From NCBI GenBank assembly GCA_014381855.1, contig JACNKV010000085.1:1-38520 (forward strand): a DNA stretch of 38,520 nucleotides, given 5' to 3'. The translations under genes and the position numbers were made by a program. Source of the DNA: Fidelibacterota bacterium (GTDB lineage Bacteria; Fidelibacterota; Marinisomatia; Marinisomatales; JACNKV01). Positions 15,113 to 24,857 of the stretch are shown in pieces. The notes under the pieces were generated by a model. That model saw only the letters and a program-made list of their open reading frames with translations. It was not told the DNA's origin and made no database searches. Each line of letters begins with the position of its first letter. The first letter of the stretch is position 1.

Positions 15113-16288
15113 CTATTTGGTCATTGGTAAAATAATTTCGAATGTAGTTCCAAGCTCTGAAGAATCAATAACGGATACTTGACCTTGATGAATTTCGTTA
15201 ATAATGCGATGTGTCAGAGATAACCCTAGTCCCCAACCACGTTTTTTTGTACTAAATCCCGGACGGAAAATGTTTTTCCAGTTCTTCTTCGGAATCCCTG
15301 AGCCGGTATCTCGAATTTTAATAGATACCTTGTGTGGCTGTTTTTGGACTGTCGCTGTGATTTTTCCTGTCTCCTCCTGAATGGCATCTATCCCATTTTT
15401 CACAATATTTTCTATCGCCCACGACAGCAGAATCCCGTTCGCCTTGATCTGCAATCCTTTATCTATCTTATGTTCAAGTTCAAGGTTCTTTCGTGTGGTC
15501 GGAAGACGTTTTTGTAAATATTGAAATACCATATCCATCAATTCTGAAACATCGATATCGGATAATTCAGGTTCTGAACCCATTTTACTGAACCGTTCGT
15601 TTATTTGTTCTAATCTAAACAAATCAGTTTCCATCTCTCCGGCTATTTCCTCCGATTTCTCCGGGTGTGTTTTAAGCCAGTTTATCCATCCCATCAAAGC
15701 AGAAACTGGGGTACCAAGCTGATGGGCAGTTTCACGCGCCATCCCTACCCAAATATGTCGTTTTTCACTGTTTCGAATAAAGGTAAACCCAATAAATCCT
15801 AAGAAAATAAATACAGCCATTGCTCCAATTTCGAAATATGGAAGCCACATTAATTTTCGAATGAGAATTGAATCTCCGTAATGAAGCATTCCGTAGACAA
15901 TGGGTTCTTCGCCGGCAGATGGCCGGAAGCTCAACACAATGGGAATATTTTGGGCATCCATCGTCTTCATAAATCGGCGAACTTGTTTAGGAGTTTTCAT
16001 CCTCCGGGGGAGGTTTCGCCATGATTGCGGATTTTCGTCTCTGTCCGACTGAATAATAGGAAACTGAACTTTCTTGATAATATTCTCAAAAATAAAATTC
16101 AGGTTCTCATCGCTTTCATTAATGACCGCTTTCGCCATCAGTTCCGCATAGAGCTTTACGATCTCACGATTATCTTCACGCAGACTTTTCACCAAGGTCT
16201 GTGTGTAAAACATCAGCCCGGACACCAAGAGCAATCCCAATAAAAACAACCCTGCTTTTATGTTCCCTGAATATCGATATTGACGCAT
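15113..16288 (-). CDS. Orphan membrane sensor histidine kinase
   Basis: A 391-residue sensor kinase. An extracytoplasmic domain of about 120 residues lies between membrane helices at about 12-29 and 150-171. The H-box is the variant ARETAHQLGTPVSALMGW with His189. The ATPase domain carries the N-box ENIVKN (293-298), G1 DTGSG (327-331), F-box FRPGFSTK and G2 GWGLGL (351-356). No HAMP domain is recognisable and no response regulator lies in the window. It is the last gene of the polysaccharide run, starting one base after the pyruvyl-transferase stop. This suggests that it monitors the envelope or is co-regulated with glycan synthesis. The stimulus and partner are unknown. All catalytic boxes appear intact. 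Confidence 0.9.
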   Translation of the reverse strand: MRQYRYSGNIKAGLFLLGLLLVSGLMFYTQTLVKSLREDNREIVKLYAELMAKAVINESDENLNFIFENIIKKVQFPIIQSDRDENPQSWRNLPRRMKTPKQVRRFMKTMDAQNIPIVLSFRPSAGEEPIVYGMLHYGDSILIRKLMWLPYFEIGAMAVFIFLGFIGFTFIRNSEKRHIWVGMARETAHQLGTPVSALMGWINWLKTHPEKSEEIAGEMETDLFRLEQINERFSKMGSEPELSDIDVSELMDMVFQYLQKRLPTTRKNLELEHKIDKGLQIKANGILLSWAIENIVKNGIDAIQEETGKITATVQKQPHKVSIKIRDTGSGIPKKNWKNIFRPGFSTKKRGWGLGLSLTHRIINEIHQGQVSVIDSSELGTTFEIILPMTK

Positions 16289-16289
16289 G

Positions 16290-17477
16290 TTAATCCTTTA
16301 ATTTGTTATGTATGTACACCCCACCCTGCATTACATCGTTCTTCACTTGTTTAGCATACGATGCAATCTCACCATGAGCCATTTTTCTTTCTTTCCATAA
16401 ACTACTGAATTTTTCAGAAAGTATATCAAAATCCAATTCTCGTATATCTATCATATAATTTTCCTGATGAAAAAGCTTTAATACACCTGTGTATTTATGA
16501 TGCCAACCGATTGCCAGTGTTGGTATTCCCAATGATAATGAGGCAACAATAGTATGATATCTTGCCGCAATAACAACGTCACACTCTTGAATCTCTCCTT
16601 TAATTTGAGAAGCGGTTAAATCCGCTGTCTCTAATATCTTACATCGATTATGGTTGATCCGTGTATTTATTTCAACTGCAATTTTACAATCATCATCTTT
16701 ACCTGGCTCAATTTCATTCGGAATTATAATAATGTTGATTCCATATCGGTCTATGATATCTCGAATAAATTCTGACATCATTGTTGTATACTCTGACGGC
16801 GTTGAATAACGGTTTCTTGCTTGGTAGCTTACGGATATTCCAACAAGATTATTCTTCTTGGCACTCTCAACACTTGCAAGCGGCAGAAGAAAAGCAGTAT
16901 CCGGAACCTGAAATATTGGAGTAGAAATATGAATATTTTTCAGATGTGTTTTTGTTGTCTCGTCTCTTGCAAGGATGACATCAACAAAATTATTTAAGTA
17001 ATACTTTGCAAAAAATCTATTCCACCTTGACTTAAATGGACCCATTGCAGCTGTATACTTTACAACGGGAGTTTTTACAATGCGACCATACACCAATCGG
17101 ATTCCCTCTCGCAATTTAGACACAAAGGAAACAGATCGAAATGAATCGGCAAACATGATTCCCCAAATATCCGCAATCAAATCAGATTTTTGTATTATTA
17201 ATATTGATTTACGATAAGCTTCAGAACCAATTGATAATTTAAACCACTGTTTAATTAAAAGATAGATTAACACTTTTTCTGCTTGAAATGGCAAGACTGT
17301 TATTTGATATTTGCTTTCAAACTTCTGATCTTTTAAATACGCCTGTTCCGGAACCAACAGTGTGAAATTAGCATTCGGATACTCCTGTTTTAACACTTCC
17401 ATGGTAGAAACAGCCAAAGAAGGACCCCCAAGGTTATCACTTAAACGTGCACCAATTAGTACAATATTATGAATCAT
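16290..17477 (-). CDS. Polysaccharide pyruvyl transferase family protein
   Basis: A 395-residue protein of the CsaB/WcaK-like family that transfers pyruvate from PEP to sugars of surface polysaccharides as ketals. The N-terminal IGARLSDNLGGPSLAVSTMEVLK is the family's first Rossmann half with its 'N-x-G(D/G)' element. The second half carries the diagnostic CDVVIAARYHTIVASLSLG followed by IPTLAIGWHHKY. No membrane helices are seen, so it is probably cytoplasmic. Its start overlaps the end of the FrhB-like gene by four bases (ATGA), and the sensor kinase follows after one base. Some family members are glycosyltransferase-like rather than pyruvyl transferases, so the exact reaction is inferred from family membership and locus. 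Confidence 0.88.
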   Translation of the reverse strand: MIHNIVLIGARLSDNLGGPSLAVSTMEVLKQEYPNANFTLLVPEQAYLKDQKFESKYQITVLPFQAEKVLIYLLIKQWFKLSIGSEAYRKSILIIQKSDLIADIWGIMFADSFRSVSFVSKLREGIRLVYGRIVKTPVVKYTAAMGPFKSRWNRFFAKYYLNNFVDVILARDETTKTHLKNIHISTPIFQVPDTAFLLPLASVESAKKNNLVGISVSYQARNRYSTPSEYTTMMSEFIRDIIDRYGINIIIIPNEIEPGKDDDCKIAVEINTRINHNRCKILETADLTASQIKGEIQECDVVIAARYHTIVASLSLGIPTLAIGWHHKYTGVLKLFHQENYMIDIRELDFDILSEKFSSLWKERKMAHGEIASYAKQVKNDVMQGGVYIHNKLKD

Positions 17478-18814
17478 GTTGTTAACTGAAATTGTTTCTT
17501 TATTTTATGAAGAGATACGCCGATAACCCAACGACTAATTTGGACTAAGGGTAGCAAATGACGTACCCATTTTTTCGATGATATATATGACATAAAATAG
17601 TTTCCGTAGGAAAATGCATGTATTCGTTTTAATTCGTATGACTTTCCTTTATAAGTCGGTGCAGGCATATTCAGTGATTTTCTTAACCATATTCTGGCTG
17701 TTGCTTTACGCTTAAACTCAATATTTTGCGACAAACGCACTTCATTGCTGTCTGCGTCTTCTACATCAATCGAACCACTTTTTATTGCACTCTCTATCAG
17801 ACTCAATCCGATTTCATTCCGGATGACTAACATAGATTTCCCGATATGTTCGCTTTTTAAAAATCGGTGATTCCATGGATCTGCAAATGAAATATCTGCA
17901 AGCTCTGCCGTTAAATCAACACACGTAAGACATCTTGGTATCTGAAAATCATAATGAAAAGAAGAACTAAAACTTAGTTTTCGTCTAAATGATGTTTCTG
18001 TTGTCCCCCGCTTAATTTCTTGTTGAGTTCCACTATTCAATTTCACCGACATCTTACCAGGCCAACCATGACCACGATACGTCATTTTTTCCACATGTTT
18101 AGGCTGTATATTATTTTTCCTTAAAAAATATTCTGTGGCAAATTTTGTATTATTATTTGCACAATAAAGACCTAAGTGTAAAATAATATTTTTTTCAATG
18201 CTTCGGTTAAATTGTTCCCATTTTCTAATGGCATGGATATGACATGGTAACCCGACGACGGCATATTTACCACCTTTTGTTAATATAGCCGAGAGAGGTT
18301 CTCCAATATGTGCTGAACTGTATTTTGAACCGGCTGCCGCCTTGATTTCCTCAGGCGTTGTTGCCAAAACACCTTTAGGAATTAAAGGGTACTTTTCGTC
18401 TGATTGAATCACAATCGCACCATCAATCATTTTTTGTTCTAGCGCAAATATAAGAAGAGAAGTAACTAAACCTCCCGACGACGACTGATATCGAATATTC
18501 TCGTCTGTGGCATGTGCATAAACTGTTTTTAGAAATGAGCCTAAAATATCTGTTTCCGCATTGCCATTAACCCAGCGATTACCCAATTTTTGGAAATCTA
18601 CTTCAACGCCCGGACAAACAATGACACACTTACCATTTTTCATTTGACTACAGTAATCGCAGATGCTATTATCAATGGAAGGCGTAAAGTAGCCTTTATT
18701 TTTATCCATCCCGATTTGGATTGCACTTTCAGGACAAACACTACTGCAAACACCACAGCCCATACAGAGGTTGTCCTTGACAATTTTTTCTACGGTGCGA
18801 TATTGAGTTAACAT
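17474..18814 (-). CDS. FrhB-like coenzyme F420 hydrogenase/dehydrogenase beta-subunit family protein
   Basis: A 446-residue iron-sulfur protein. Two ferredoxin-type clusters are visible at the N-terminus: Cys17, Cys20, Cys23, Cys27 (CMGCGVCSSVCP) and Cys52, Cys55, Cys63, Cys67. The FrhB N-terminal region begins around YQSSSGGLVTSLL and the C-terminal domain holds LTCVDLTAELADISFADPW. True F420 enzymes are mainly archaeal or actinobacterial. Members of this family in other bacteria commonly sit in polysaccharide loci beside pyruvyl transferases, as here (four-base overlap). The role there is not established; a redox step on a sugar or its pyruvyl group is a guess. It abuts the flippase stop directly. 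Confidence 0.87.
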   Translation of the reverse strand: MLTQYRTVEKIVKDNLCMGCGVCSSVCPESAIQIGMDKNKGYFTPSIDNSICDYCSQMKNGKCVIVCPGVEVDFQKLGNRWVNGNAETDILGSFLKTVYAHATDENIRYQSSSGGLVTSLLIFALEQKMIDGAIVIQSDEKYPLIPKGVLATTPEEIKAAAGSKYSSAHIGEPLSAILTKGGKYAVVGLPCHIHAIRKWEQFNRSIEKNIILHLGLYCANNNTKFATEYFLRKNNIQPKHVEKMTYRGHGWPGKMSVKLNSGTQQEIKRGTTETSFRRKLSFSSSFHYDFQIPRCLTCVDLTAELADISFADPWNHRFLKSEHIGKSMLVIRNEIGLSLIESAIKSGSIDVEDADSNEVRLSQNIEFKRKATARIWLRKSLNMPAPTYKGKSYELKRIHAFSYGNYFMSYISSKKWVRHLLPLVQISRWVIGVSLHKIKKQFQLTT

Positions 18815-20113
18815 CTAATTCTTAGATAACCCTAACCAGTTTTTTCCTTGAGAATGATTAAATAAAACAGGCAACATAATTACATAATACACGGAAACTA
18901 CCTTAGCATATATTGAAATAAATGATTGAAACTCAATGTGATATACTTTTGTCCAAGCCAGTGAAGTCAGCGTGATGAGCAATAAACCAATTTGCCATGT
19001 TAAAGAAGCGAATTGCTTATCAAAAATATTATTAATTGTACTTAACGGTGAAACAATAAATTTCATCATAATTAACGGAATCAAGACTTTGGCAAATTGA
19101 CCTGCAATTTTCCACTCAGATCCAAAAATAAATGCAAACATATCTTCGACAATAAAATGAAGAGGAATGAATATAACCAAAGACATTATCGTCAGTTTTA
19201 TGATGACCGCTTTGAATGTCTTGATTGCCTGGCCGGTTTCTTTCTGTTCACGCGATGCTTGCTGATAAAACACTTGTCCAATAGATGTCCCGATTAAGTT
19301 AATCGGCATTGCAATAATTTTATTGGCAAAGGAATATAGTCCCAATGTCGCTATAGAAAAAATAGTGGACACACTAACATTTAATATATTTTGCGTTAAC
19401 GCATTAGACATAATTGCCCAAAGGGAATATTTTGGAAAACGACTGTATCTTCTAGCAAGAAATTTTATTTTAGATAAAGAGAATACTTTTTTTATTATCT
19501 TCAGTCTGATTGACTTTATAAAAAGATAAAGTGTAGATATAGCCACTGAAATAACCTGCCCGGAAATCAAACCGGAGGCTCCGGATTTAAGCACGCCCCA
19601 CAACACCTGAAATGTTGCTAATGTGACAGATTTATACACATTGGCTTTTGCGATAATTTGATAATGTTTTAAGCGTGTAGCGTATACATTTACAATATTA
19701 AATGCCCCCAACAGTAGTACCATTAACGGAACAAAATAAAGCCAAATCGAAATAGCATCATTATTTAGCAACCCAACAATTTGCTGATGAAAAGAGACAA
19801 CGATCACCAAGATTGAAACCGATGTAAATATCAAAAAGAGTAAGGACAATATAATTAAATTAAGAGCATCTTCATTTTTTTTTGGTAAAATAATTGCCTG
19901 CTCGTATCTTCCGCTTGCAATAGCTCCTAACAGCATGGATACCGACAAAAACAACGCCAAAACACCAAAATCCTCCGGTGTGTATATTCTGGTAAGAATC
20001 GGGCTGATCGCGATGGGAATCGCCTGGGCAATCGTCGTGCCAGTGACCAATGTCAGCACGTTTTTGCTGAACTCAGTGTTCAGATTCAATATTTTTTTCA
20101 GATCATTCAACAT
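18815..20113 (-). CDS. Wzx-like oligosaccharide flippase
   Basis: A 432-residue polytopic membrane protein of the MOP superfamily (PST/Wzx type), predicted to move lipid-linked oligosaccharide units across the inner membrane. About 12 hydrophobic segments are visible. The N-terminal pattern (VLTLVTGTTIAQAIPIAISPILTRIYTPEDFGVLALFLS) is diagnostic, with the LTRxYxPExFG motif, and is followed by the RYEQAIILPKKNEDA loop. The repeat-unit structure cannot be inferred. It overlaps the upstream glycosyltransferase by seven bases and ends one base before the FrhB-like start. With a flippase but no recognisable Wzy polymerase in the window, the polymerase may lie elsewhere or the product may be a non-polymeric glycan. 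Confidence 0.9.
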   Translation of the reverse strand: MLNDLKKILNLNTEFSKNVLTLVTGTTIAQAIPIAISPILTRIYTPEDFGVLALFLSVSMLLGAIASGRYEQAIILPKKNEDALNLIILSLLFLIFTSVSILVIVVSFHQQIVGLLNNDAISIWLYFVPLMVLLLGAFNIVNVYATRLKHYQIIAKANVYKSVTLATFQVLWGVLKSGASGLISGQVISVAISTLYLFIKSIRLKIIKKVFSLSKIKFLARRYSRFPKYSLWAIMSNALTQNILNVSVSTIFSIATLGLYSFANKIIAMPINLIGTSIGQVFYQQASREQKETGQAIKTFKAVIIKLTIMSLVIFIPLHFIVEDMFAFIFGSEWKIAGQFAKVLIPLIMMKFIVSPLSTINNIFDKQFASLTWQIGLLLITLTSLAWTKVYHIEFQSFISIYAKVVSVYYVIMLPVLFNHSQGKNWLGLSKN

Positions 20114-21270
20114 GCGATTGAGTCGTTTAAGATTCCATTGTAATATTTTATTGTGTCGTTTACCATATTTTTTACGGAAAACTTCTCTAATGTTTTATAT
20201 CCATTCTGTATAATTTTATTGCGGATATTTCTATCATTTAATAATTTTAAAATCGCATTTTGTAAAATTGCACTATCCCCGGGAGAAATTAGAATCCCGT
20301 TCTCTTCATTTTGAATTAATTCAGGGGTCCCTCCTACGTTCCCGCCAATAACCGGCAGCCCTTGTGCCATTGCCTCTAAAAACACTAAGCCGAATCCTTC
20401 CATCAACGATGGCATGACAAAGACAGAGGCTTGACGGTAATAGGTGTGAATATTCTCAGGTGAAACCCACCCAAGAAACTCCACATAATCCGCAACTCCC
20501 AATTTATTTGCTAATGTCTTCATTCTGTTTAAGTTTTGGTTTTTCCCAACCACCTGTAACGTCAAACCCGGAATTTCCTTAATCAGACTTTTTAAGGCTA
20601 TTAAAATATTCGGTAGCCCTTTCCGTTGATTATTACCTCCTACGAGTAGTAGTGTGGGATTCGTTAACCGTTTATTTTCTAAATCTTCATCAATTGGGAC
20701 TATTTCCAAATCCATCCCCAAATATATTGTCTTAATATTTTTTTGTGGAATATTATAGGCATTCGATATCGTTTTTGCAGTAGCATTCGAATTCGCCAAT
20801 CGCCCCGCCAACCGTCTTAGCGCTCTTCTCTCCATTATTGTCACAAAAGAATAATATGCCCAACGCTTTATCCAATCTACATAATCGTTCTTATAATAAA
20901 ATGGGTTCCACTTATGTCGTGCAAAATAGTCATCATGCAGAGTACCAACTGATGGAATATTCCCTTTATAGGCAAAGGATTCTCTCGCATCTGTAAAGTG
21001 AATAAGATCTGCTTTGGTATTTTTTATTGCTTTAGCATATGCATAAGATAAAGAGAACCAGCCACCGTGTGTCGGGTCATATTTTGATGGAGAAACAGAA
21101 ATGAAATCCATTCCTTCAACATCGGGCGGGATACCGGGAGATGCTACTGTTACATTCACACCTGATTGCACTAAACCCTTTGCTAAATGCGTCGAATATG
21201 CACCAAGTCCGGACCAATAATTACCAAATTGTTGCGTACAAAGGATGATATGTTTCGTTGAATTTTGCAA
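20107..21270 (-). CDS. GT4 family glycosyltransferase
   Basis: A 387-residue retaining glycosyltransferase of the GT-B fold. The C-terminal nucleotide-sugar domain shows LLLVGGNNQRKGLPNILIAL (about 210-230), the VEFLGWVSPENIHTYYRQAS segment and the E-x7-E region EGFGLVFLEAMAQGLPVIG with GGTPELI after it. The N-terminal acceptor domain starts IILCTQQFGNYWSGLGAYSTHLA, typical of mannosyl- or glucosyltransferases. The start is a TTG at 21270, one base after the YfhO stop; no better in-frame start is seen upstream. Donor and acceptor sugars cannot be predicted. It overlaps the flippase by seven bases, consistent with a role in building the repeat unit. Confidence 0.9.
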   Translation of the reverse strand: MQNSTKHIILCTQQFGNYWSGLGAYSTHLAKGLVQSGVNVTVASPGIPPDVEGMDFISVSPSKYDPTHGGWFSLSYAYAKAIKNTKADLIHFTDARESFAYKGNIPSVGTLHDDYFARHKWNPFYYKNDYVDWIKRWAYYSFVTIMERRALRRLAGRLANSNATAKTISNAYNIPQKNIKTIYLGMDLEIVPIDEDLENKRLTNPTLLLVGGNNQRKGLPNILIALKSLIKEIPGLTLQVVGKNQNLNRMKTLANKLGVADYVEFLGWVSPENIHTYYRQASVFVMPSLMEGFGLVFLEAMAQGLPVIGGNVGGTPELIQNEENGILISPGDSAILQNAILKLLNDRNIRNKIIQNGYKTLEKFSVKNMVNDTIKYYNGILNDSIAC

Positions 21271-21271
21271 A

Positions 21272-23677
21272 TCAATGACTCGTTATTTTACCTCGAAATA
21301 TAATATTGCGATATCTCCAAATACCATACCCAACTAAAATTATTAATACGCCGATAAACATTATTTTACTCACCCATAACGCCTGATAGAACGAGGTTAA
21401 TTCAAATCGAAACTCTACTTCGTGATTCCCCTGTGGAACTATGATAGACTGCATAAAGTGATTCGTTTGGTATATATCGGTTTTTTCACCGTCAATATAC
21501 GCATGCCAGCCCGGAGAATAATATCCTTCACTGAAAGCTAACAATCCTGCTTCGGTCATTGAAGCTGAAATCACAGTTTTCTGTGGTTCCCAATGTACAA
21601 CCTTTACTTTTGACTCATACGTTGAAAACTGATTTTCCGGTAATTCTTGATTTACAATCGCATGTTTTTTGGGATTAAACCAATCGGACTTTAAAATATC
21701 GAATGTTACATTTTTATCATCACTAACTACCACAGAGTCTACCAAAAATACTCGAGGTAAATGATGCTTCACCTGATAAATATTTTTACCGCCTGCTGAA
21801 TGCTTAAATTCTAACTCAGGATGATTGAATTGTTGTTTTGTTATCACATATTTTGTGTTGGTTAATCGTAAAAAGTTTAAGTTACTGATAAATTTTCCAT
21901 CTAAAAAGTCCTGATAGTATGCCATTTTTGCGGCATGATATCCTCCGATGGAAGAGATTCCAAACCAAGCAAATTCGTTGGTGGTAAAATTATCCAGTGG
22001 CAAGATTCTAAACAAATCTGTATCCTTCTTCAGATAGTCAATGACGCCGGTTTTTCGCGGCTCCATCGCTCTTCGGGATGCTTTCGAAAACATCGGCGGT
22101 ATCACTTTTCTGCCCACAAAACCAAGATCAGCGATCATTAGGATAACCAGCATAGCAATGAAGGGCTTCATGAGAATTTTCTTGGTTAACCCGCCCCAGA
22201 TGAGCCCTAGCGTCCCTGCAGACAGCAAAATGGCAATCCAGAGGTCTTGATACAACATATCAAATCGCATTTTATACAGATAGTTGATTTGTCTTGGGTC
22301 CTGGAATTGTTTTATTCTGTCGGTGGATATATCGGCGTTATTATAGACACCAAACATCAGATTTTGCAATCCATCTTTAAACAGCAATACTATGACGGCA
22401 ACTACTCCAATCCCTATCAGCGAACGCAGGGATATTTTCCTCCATGCCACATTGTTGGGTTCAGAAAATTTTTCCAATAGAATATGTAAACCCCACCCGG
22501 ATAAAATTGCCGTACTCATTGCAAAGAGAATAAGAATCATCGATGGTTCGCGGAACTTATTAAAATAGGGAAGATAATTTAGCAACAGTGACGATAACAC
22601 CGAAATATTCTTCCCCATACCCATTAGCAGTGAAAATACTAATACCATGATAAAGAACCAGTAGTCCTGTCGTTTTTTCCCGGTAATGAGTGCGATAACC
22701 GCTAATATAACTACCGGAATACCAAGGTAATGCGGATAACTTGTGAAGGGCATGTCTCCCCAGTACGTTCCACCCCCAAACCCGCTGAAACTTGGAAGAA
22801 TAAATGAGAATATCTCCCACCAGCTAAATGACCATCCTGTCGCATAATCAAAGGATAATCCGCTCCCGCCCCCTGATGCACCGGCGGCACCACGGATGGA
22901 AAAAGGTAAATATTCCTGCATGGGCATCAACACAATGGATGCCATCATATAGCCCACGCCAAGTGATACACCGGTCATCCCAAGAATGGTCATTAGGCTT
23001 TTCCACGACTCTTTCTCCCTCACACCCTGTACAAATCGATAAAGTGTATACAGCCCGACCATCAACAATCCGTAATATGCCACTTGCGGATGATAACTCC
23101 CAATTTGGGAACCGACCGCACCGCCAAGCAGAACCATAAATATCCAATTTTTTGTATTCCATAATTGCTTAATGGCGTATAATATGAGAGGTAAGTGTAT
23201 AAAGGTGACAATCCGATTCGTGTGCGGTGTACCTAAAATCTTTGTTGTAAACACAAACGCGGCGGCTCCGAAAAATGATGCAGAATATCCCAAACCATAC
23301 GATCGCAACAAAAGCAGCATAAAAATCGCACCGGCAAGAATGTTAAAGGTAAATCCTGTCGATAAACTTTTTCGGATGCTTAACGGAACAATTTTGTAAA
23401 GTGTTTCAAGTGTGTATTGCAATCGGTATGTACCGGAAGCATGAAACGGCATCCCACAGAAAATGTAAGGATACCATAAGGCGTGTTCGCCAAATTCGGT
23501 TTGATAATTATCTTTGTGTTTTTCAAAAATAAGCCCTTGTGATTTCACATCACCAATCGCCAGTTTCTGTCCATTAATTATGGGCTCTTGATATAAGAAG
23601 ACAATGCAGATGATGATTCCGGTGACCATCAATGCCCATGTTTTAATTGCTTTTAAGTTAAGTGTATTATTTTCCAT
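21272..23677 (-). CDS. YfhO-family polytopic membrane protein
   Basis: An 801-residue membrane protein of the YfhO family (GT-C-like architecture). The first periplasmic loop follows helix 1 and contains an acidic motif (IGDVKSQ) in the place of the GT-C catalytic carboxylates. About a dozen helices fill the first two thirds, then a beta-rich soluble domain ends with GYYSPGWHAYIDGE (from about residue 718) and a last helix near 770-790, exactly the family layout. In Firmicutes YfhO proteins glycosylate lipoteichoic acid. Here the natural role would be transfer of a lipid-linked sugar at the outer face of the membrane. It overlaps the upstream transferase gene by 11 bases. Substrate unknown. 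Confidence 0.88.
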   Translation of the reverse strand: MENNTLNLKAIKTWALMVTGIIICIVFLYQEPIINGQKLAIGDVKSQGLIFEKHKDNYQTEFGEHALWYPYIFCGMPFHASGTYRLQYTLETLYKIVPLSIRKSLSTGFTFNILAGAIFMLLLLRSYGLGYSASFFGAAAFVFTTKILGTPHTNRIVTFIHLPLILYAIKQLWNTKNWIFMVLLGGAVGSQIGSYHPQVAYYGLLMVGLYTLYRFVQGVREKESWKSLMTILGMTGVSLGVGYMMASIVLMPMQEYLPFSIRGAAGASGGGSGLSFDYATGWSFSWWEIFSFILPSFSGFGGGTYWGDMPFTSYPHYLGIPVVILAVIALITGKKRQDYWFFIMVLVFSLLMGMGKNISVLSSLLLNYLPYFNKFREPSMILILFAMSTAILSGWGLHILLEKFSEPNNVAWRKISLRSLIGIGVVAVIVLLFKDGLQNLMFGVYNNADISTDRIKQFQDPRQINYLYKMRFDMLYQDLWIAILLSAGTLGLIWGGLTKKILMKPFIAMLVILMIADLGFVGRKVIPPMFSKASRRAMEPRKTGVIDYLKKDTDLFRILPLDNFTTNEFAWFGISSIGGYHAAKMAYYQDFLDGKFISNLNFLRLTNTKYVITKQQFNHPELEFKHSAGGKNIYQVKHHLPRVFLVDSVVVSDDKNVTFDILKSDWFNPKKHAIVNQELPENQFSTYESKVKVVHWEPQKTVISASMTEAGLLAFSEGYYSPGWHAYIDGEKTDIYQTNHFMQSIIVPQGNHEVEFRFELTSFYQALWVSKIMFIGVLIILVGYGIWRYRNIIFRGKITSH

Positions 23678-24857
23678 CTTTGGTTTTGCTTATTCTTTTA
23701 TTTATTTCTGAGCTATATTTCTTAACTCGATTTTCCCAAGAATACTCCAACGCACGTTCTCTGGCAAAAGCAGACTTCTTCGGGTTCCAATCTGAGTTAG
23801 CTTTCTCAACGGAGGTGATAAATTCTATTTCATTCTCGGCGAGGAAAAGAACATCTTTAAAGGGTTTTAATGCATCAGAGGATATTGAAACCACCGGCTT
23901 GCCCATTGCTAAATATTCAAACATTTTTAACGGGATTAATCCTTCACCAATTTCTGAATGTTTAAATGGCATCAGACACACATCAAATCCGGAGATATAT
24001 TTTGGGACATCCTTGCGTGATTTCATTCCAAGAAAATGCACATTATCCATCAACTTAAGACGGTAAATATCGGGGTTTTTTTCGTTAAGACCAATGATAA
24101 CAACCGAAGCGTCCGAAAAGTGTTTTGCCGTCTTGAGAATCAAATCAATATCGATCCACTCCCCGATAGAGCCGGAAAAACCTATGATTGGGCGTGGAAG
24201 ATTTTTCATATCAAAGGGTAAGGTTTTATCCGAATATCTATCCATGTCAAACAATGTTATATCCACACCATTGGGGATTTCTGCTACTTTTTTCTCGGAC
24301 AGATCTGCATAATTCAGCAATTTTGGAGAAACTCCAATAATGATATCCATAGAGGAAATCAGTTTCTGCTCATCTTTTTGTATCACAGAGGGGACTCCCA
24401 TCCCTGCCATAGGCAATAAAATTGGCCAGTCATCCACGCAGTGATAAACTGAGACTTCCTCATCTAATTTGCCGATAAGGTCGGCAGTTTGATGCAAAAA
24501 TGTCCATAGTATTGGGGTGTTAAAATTAAGGATATTTGCAGCTTTTCGAATTTTATATAACAATAGTTTTTGATTAACCCTCCCAATCCATCCAAAATGA
24601 TTTCTGTACGGTAACCGCGGGAATGGTGTCAGAATTGTTAGGTTCTCATTTTTTATTTGCATTCGCCCAAATGGAGACACAGGCCATTTTTTCCCGAGCA
24701 ATCCCGAGAATAATTTCCCGAATGAGTAATTTGCTTCAACATAGAGCACGCGATTATTTTTTATGAGCTCCATGGTAATATATTGCTTGGATGTCCAATA
24801 ACGGTCATCCATCATTTGATTGGAAATTAACACAATGTCTTTACCTTTTAGCATCAT
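23667..24857 (-). CDS. GT-B glycosyltransferase (TuaH-like)
   Basis: A 396-residue GT-B protein. The N-terminus DIVLISNQMMDDRYWTSKQY (near residues 7-26) followed by NRVLYVEANYSFG resembles teichuronic-acid-type TuaH and related transferases. The C-terminal domain has IGFSGSIGEWIDIDLILKTA, a VHFLGMKSRKDVPKYISGFDV segment, and EGLIPLKMFEYLAMGKPVVS with the conserved Glu (in FEYLA) expected to contact the donor. No membrane span is seen. It overlaps the neighbours on both sides (11 and 4 bases). The donor sugar is unknown, and the TuaH resemblance is only a family-level impression. Confidence 0.86.
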   Translation of the reverse strand: MMLKGKDIVLISNQMMDDRYWTSKQYITMELIKNNRVLYVEANYSFGKLFSGLLGKKWPVSPFGRMQIKNENLTILTPFPRLPYRNHFGWIGRVNQKLLLYKIRKAANILNFNTPILWTFLHQTADLIGKLDEEVSVYHCVDDWPILLPMAGMGVPSVIQKDEQKLISSMDIIIGVSPKLLNYADLSEKKVAEIPNGVDITLFDMDRYSDKTLPFDMKNLPRPIIGFSGSIGEWIDIDLILKTAKHFSDASVVIIGLNEKNPDIYRLKLMDNVHFLGMKSRKDVPKYISGFDVCLMPFKHSEIGEGLIPLKMFEYLAMGKPVVSISSDALKPFKDVLFLAENEIEFITSVEKANSDWNPKKSAFARERALEYSWENRVKKYSSEINKRISKTKDGK

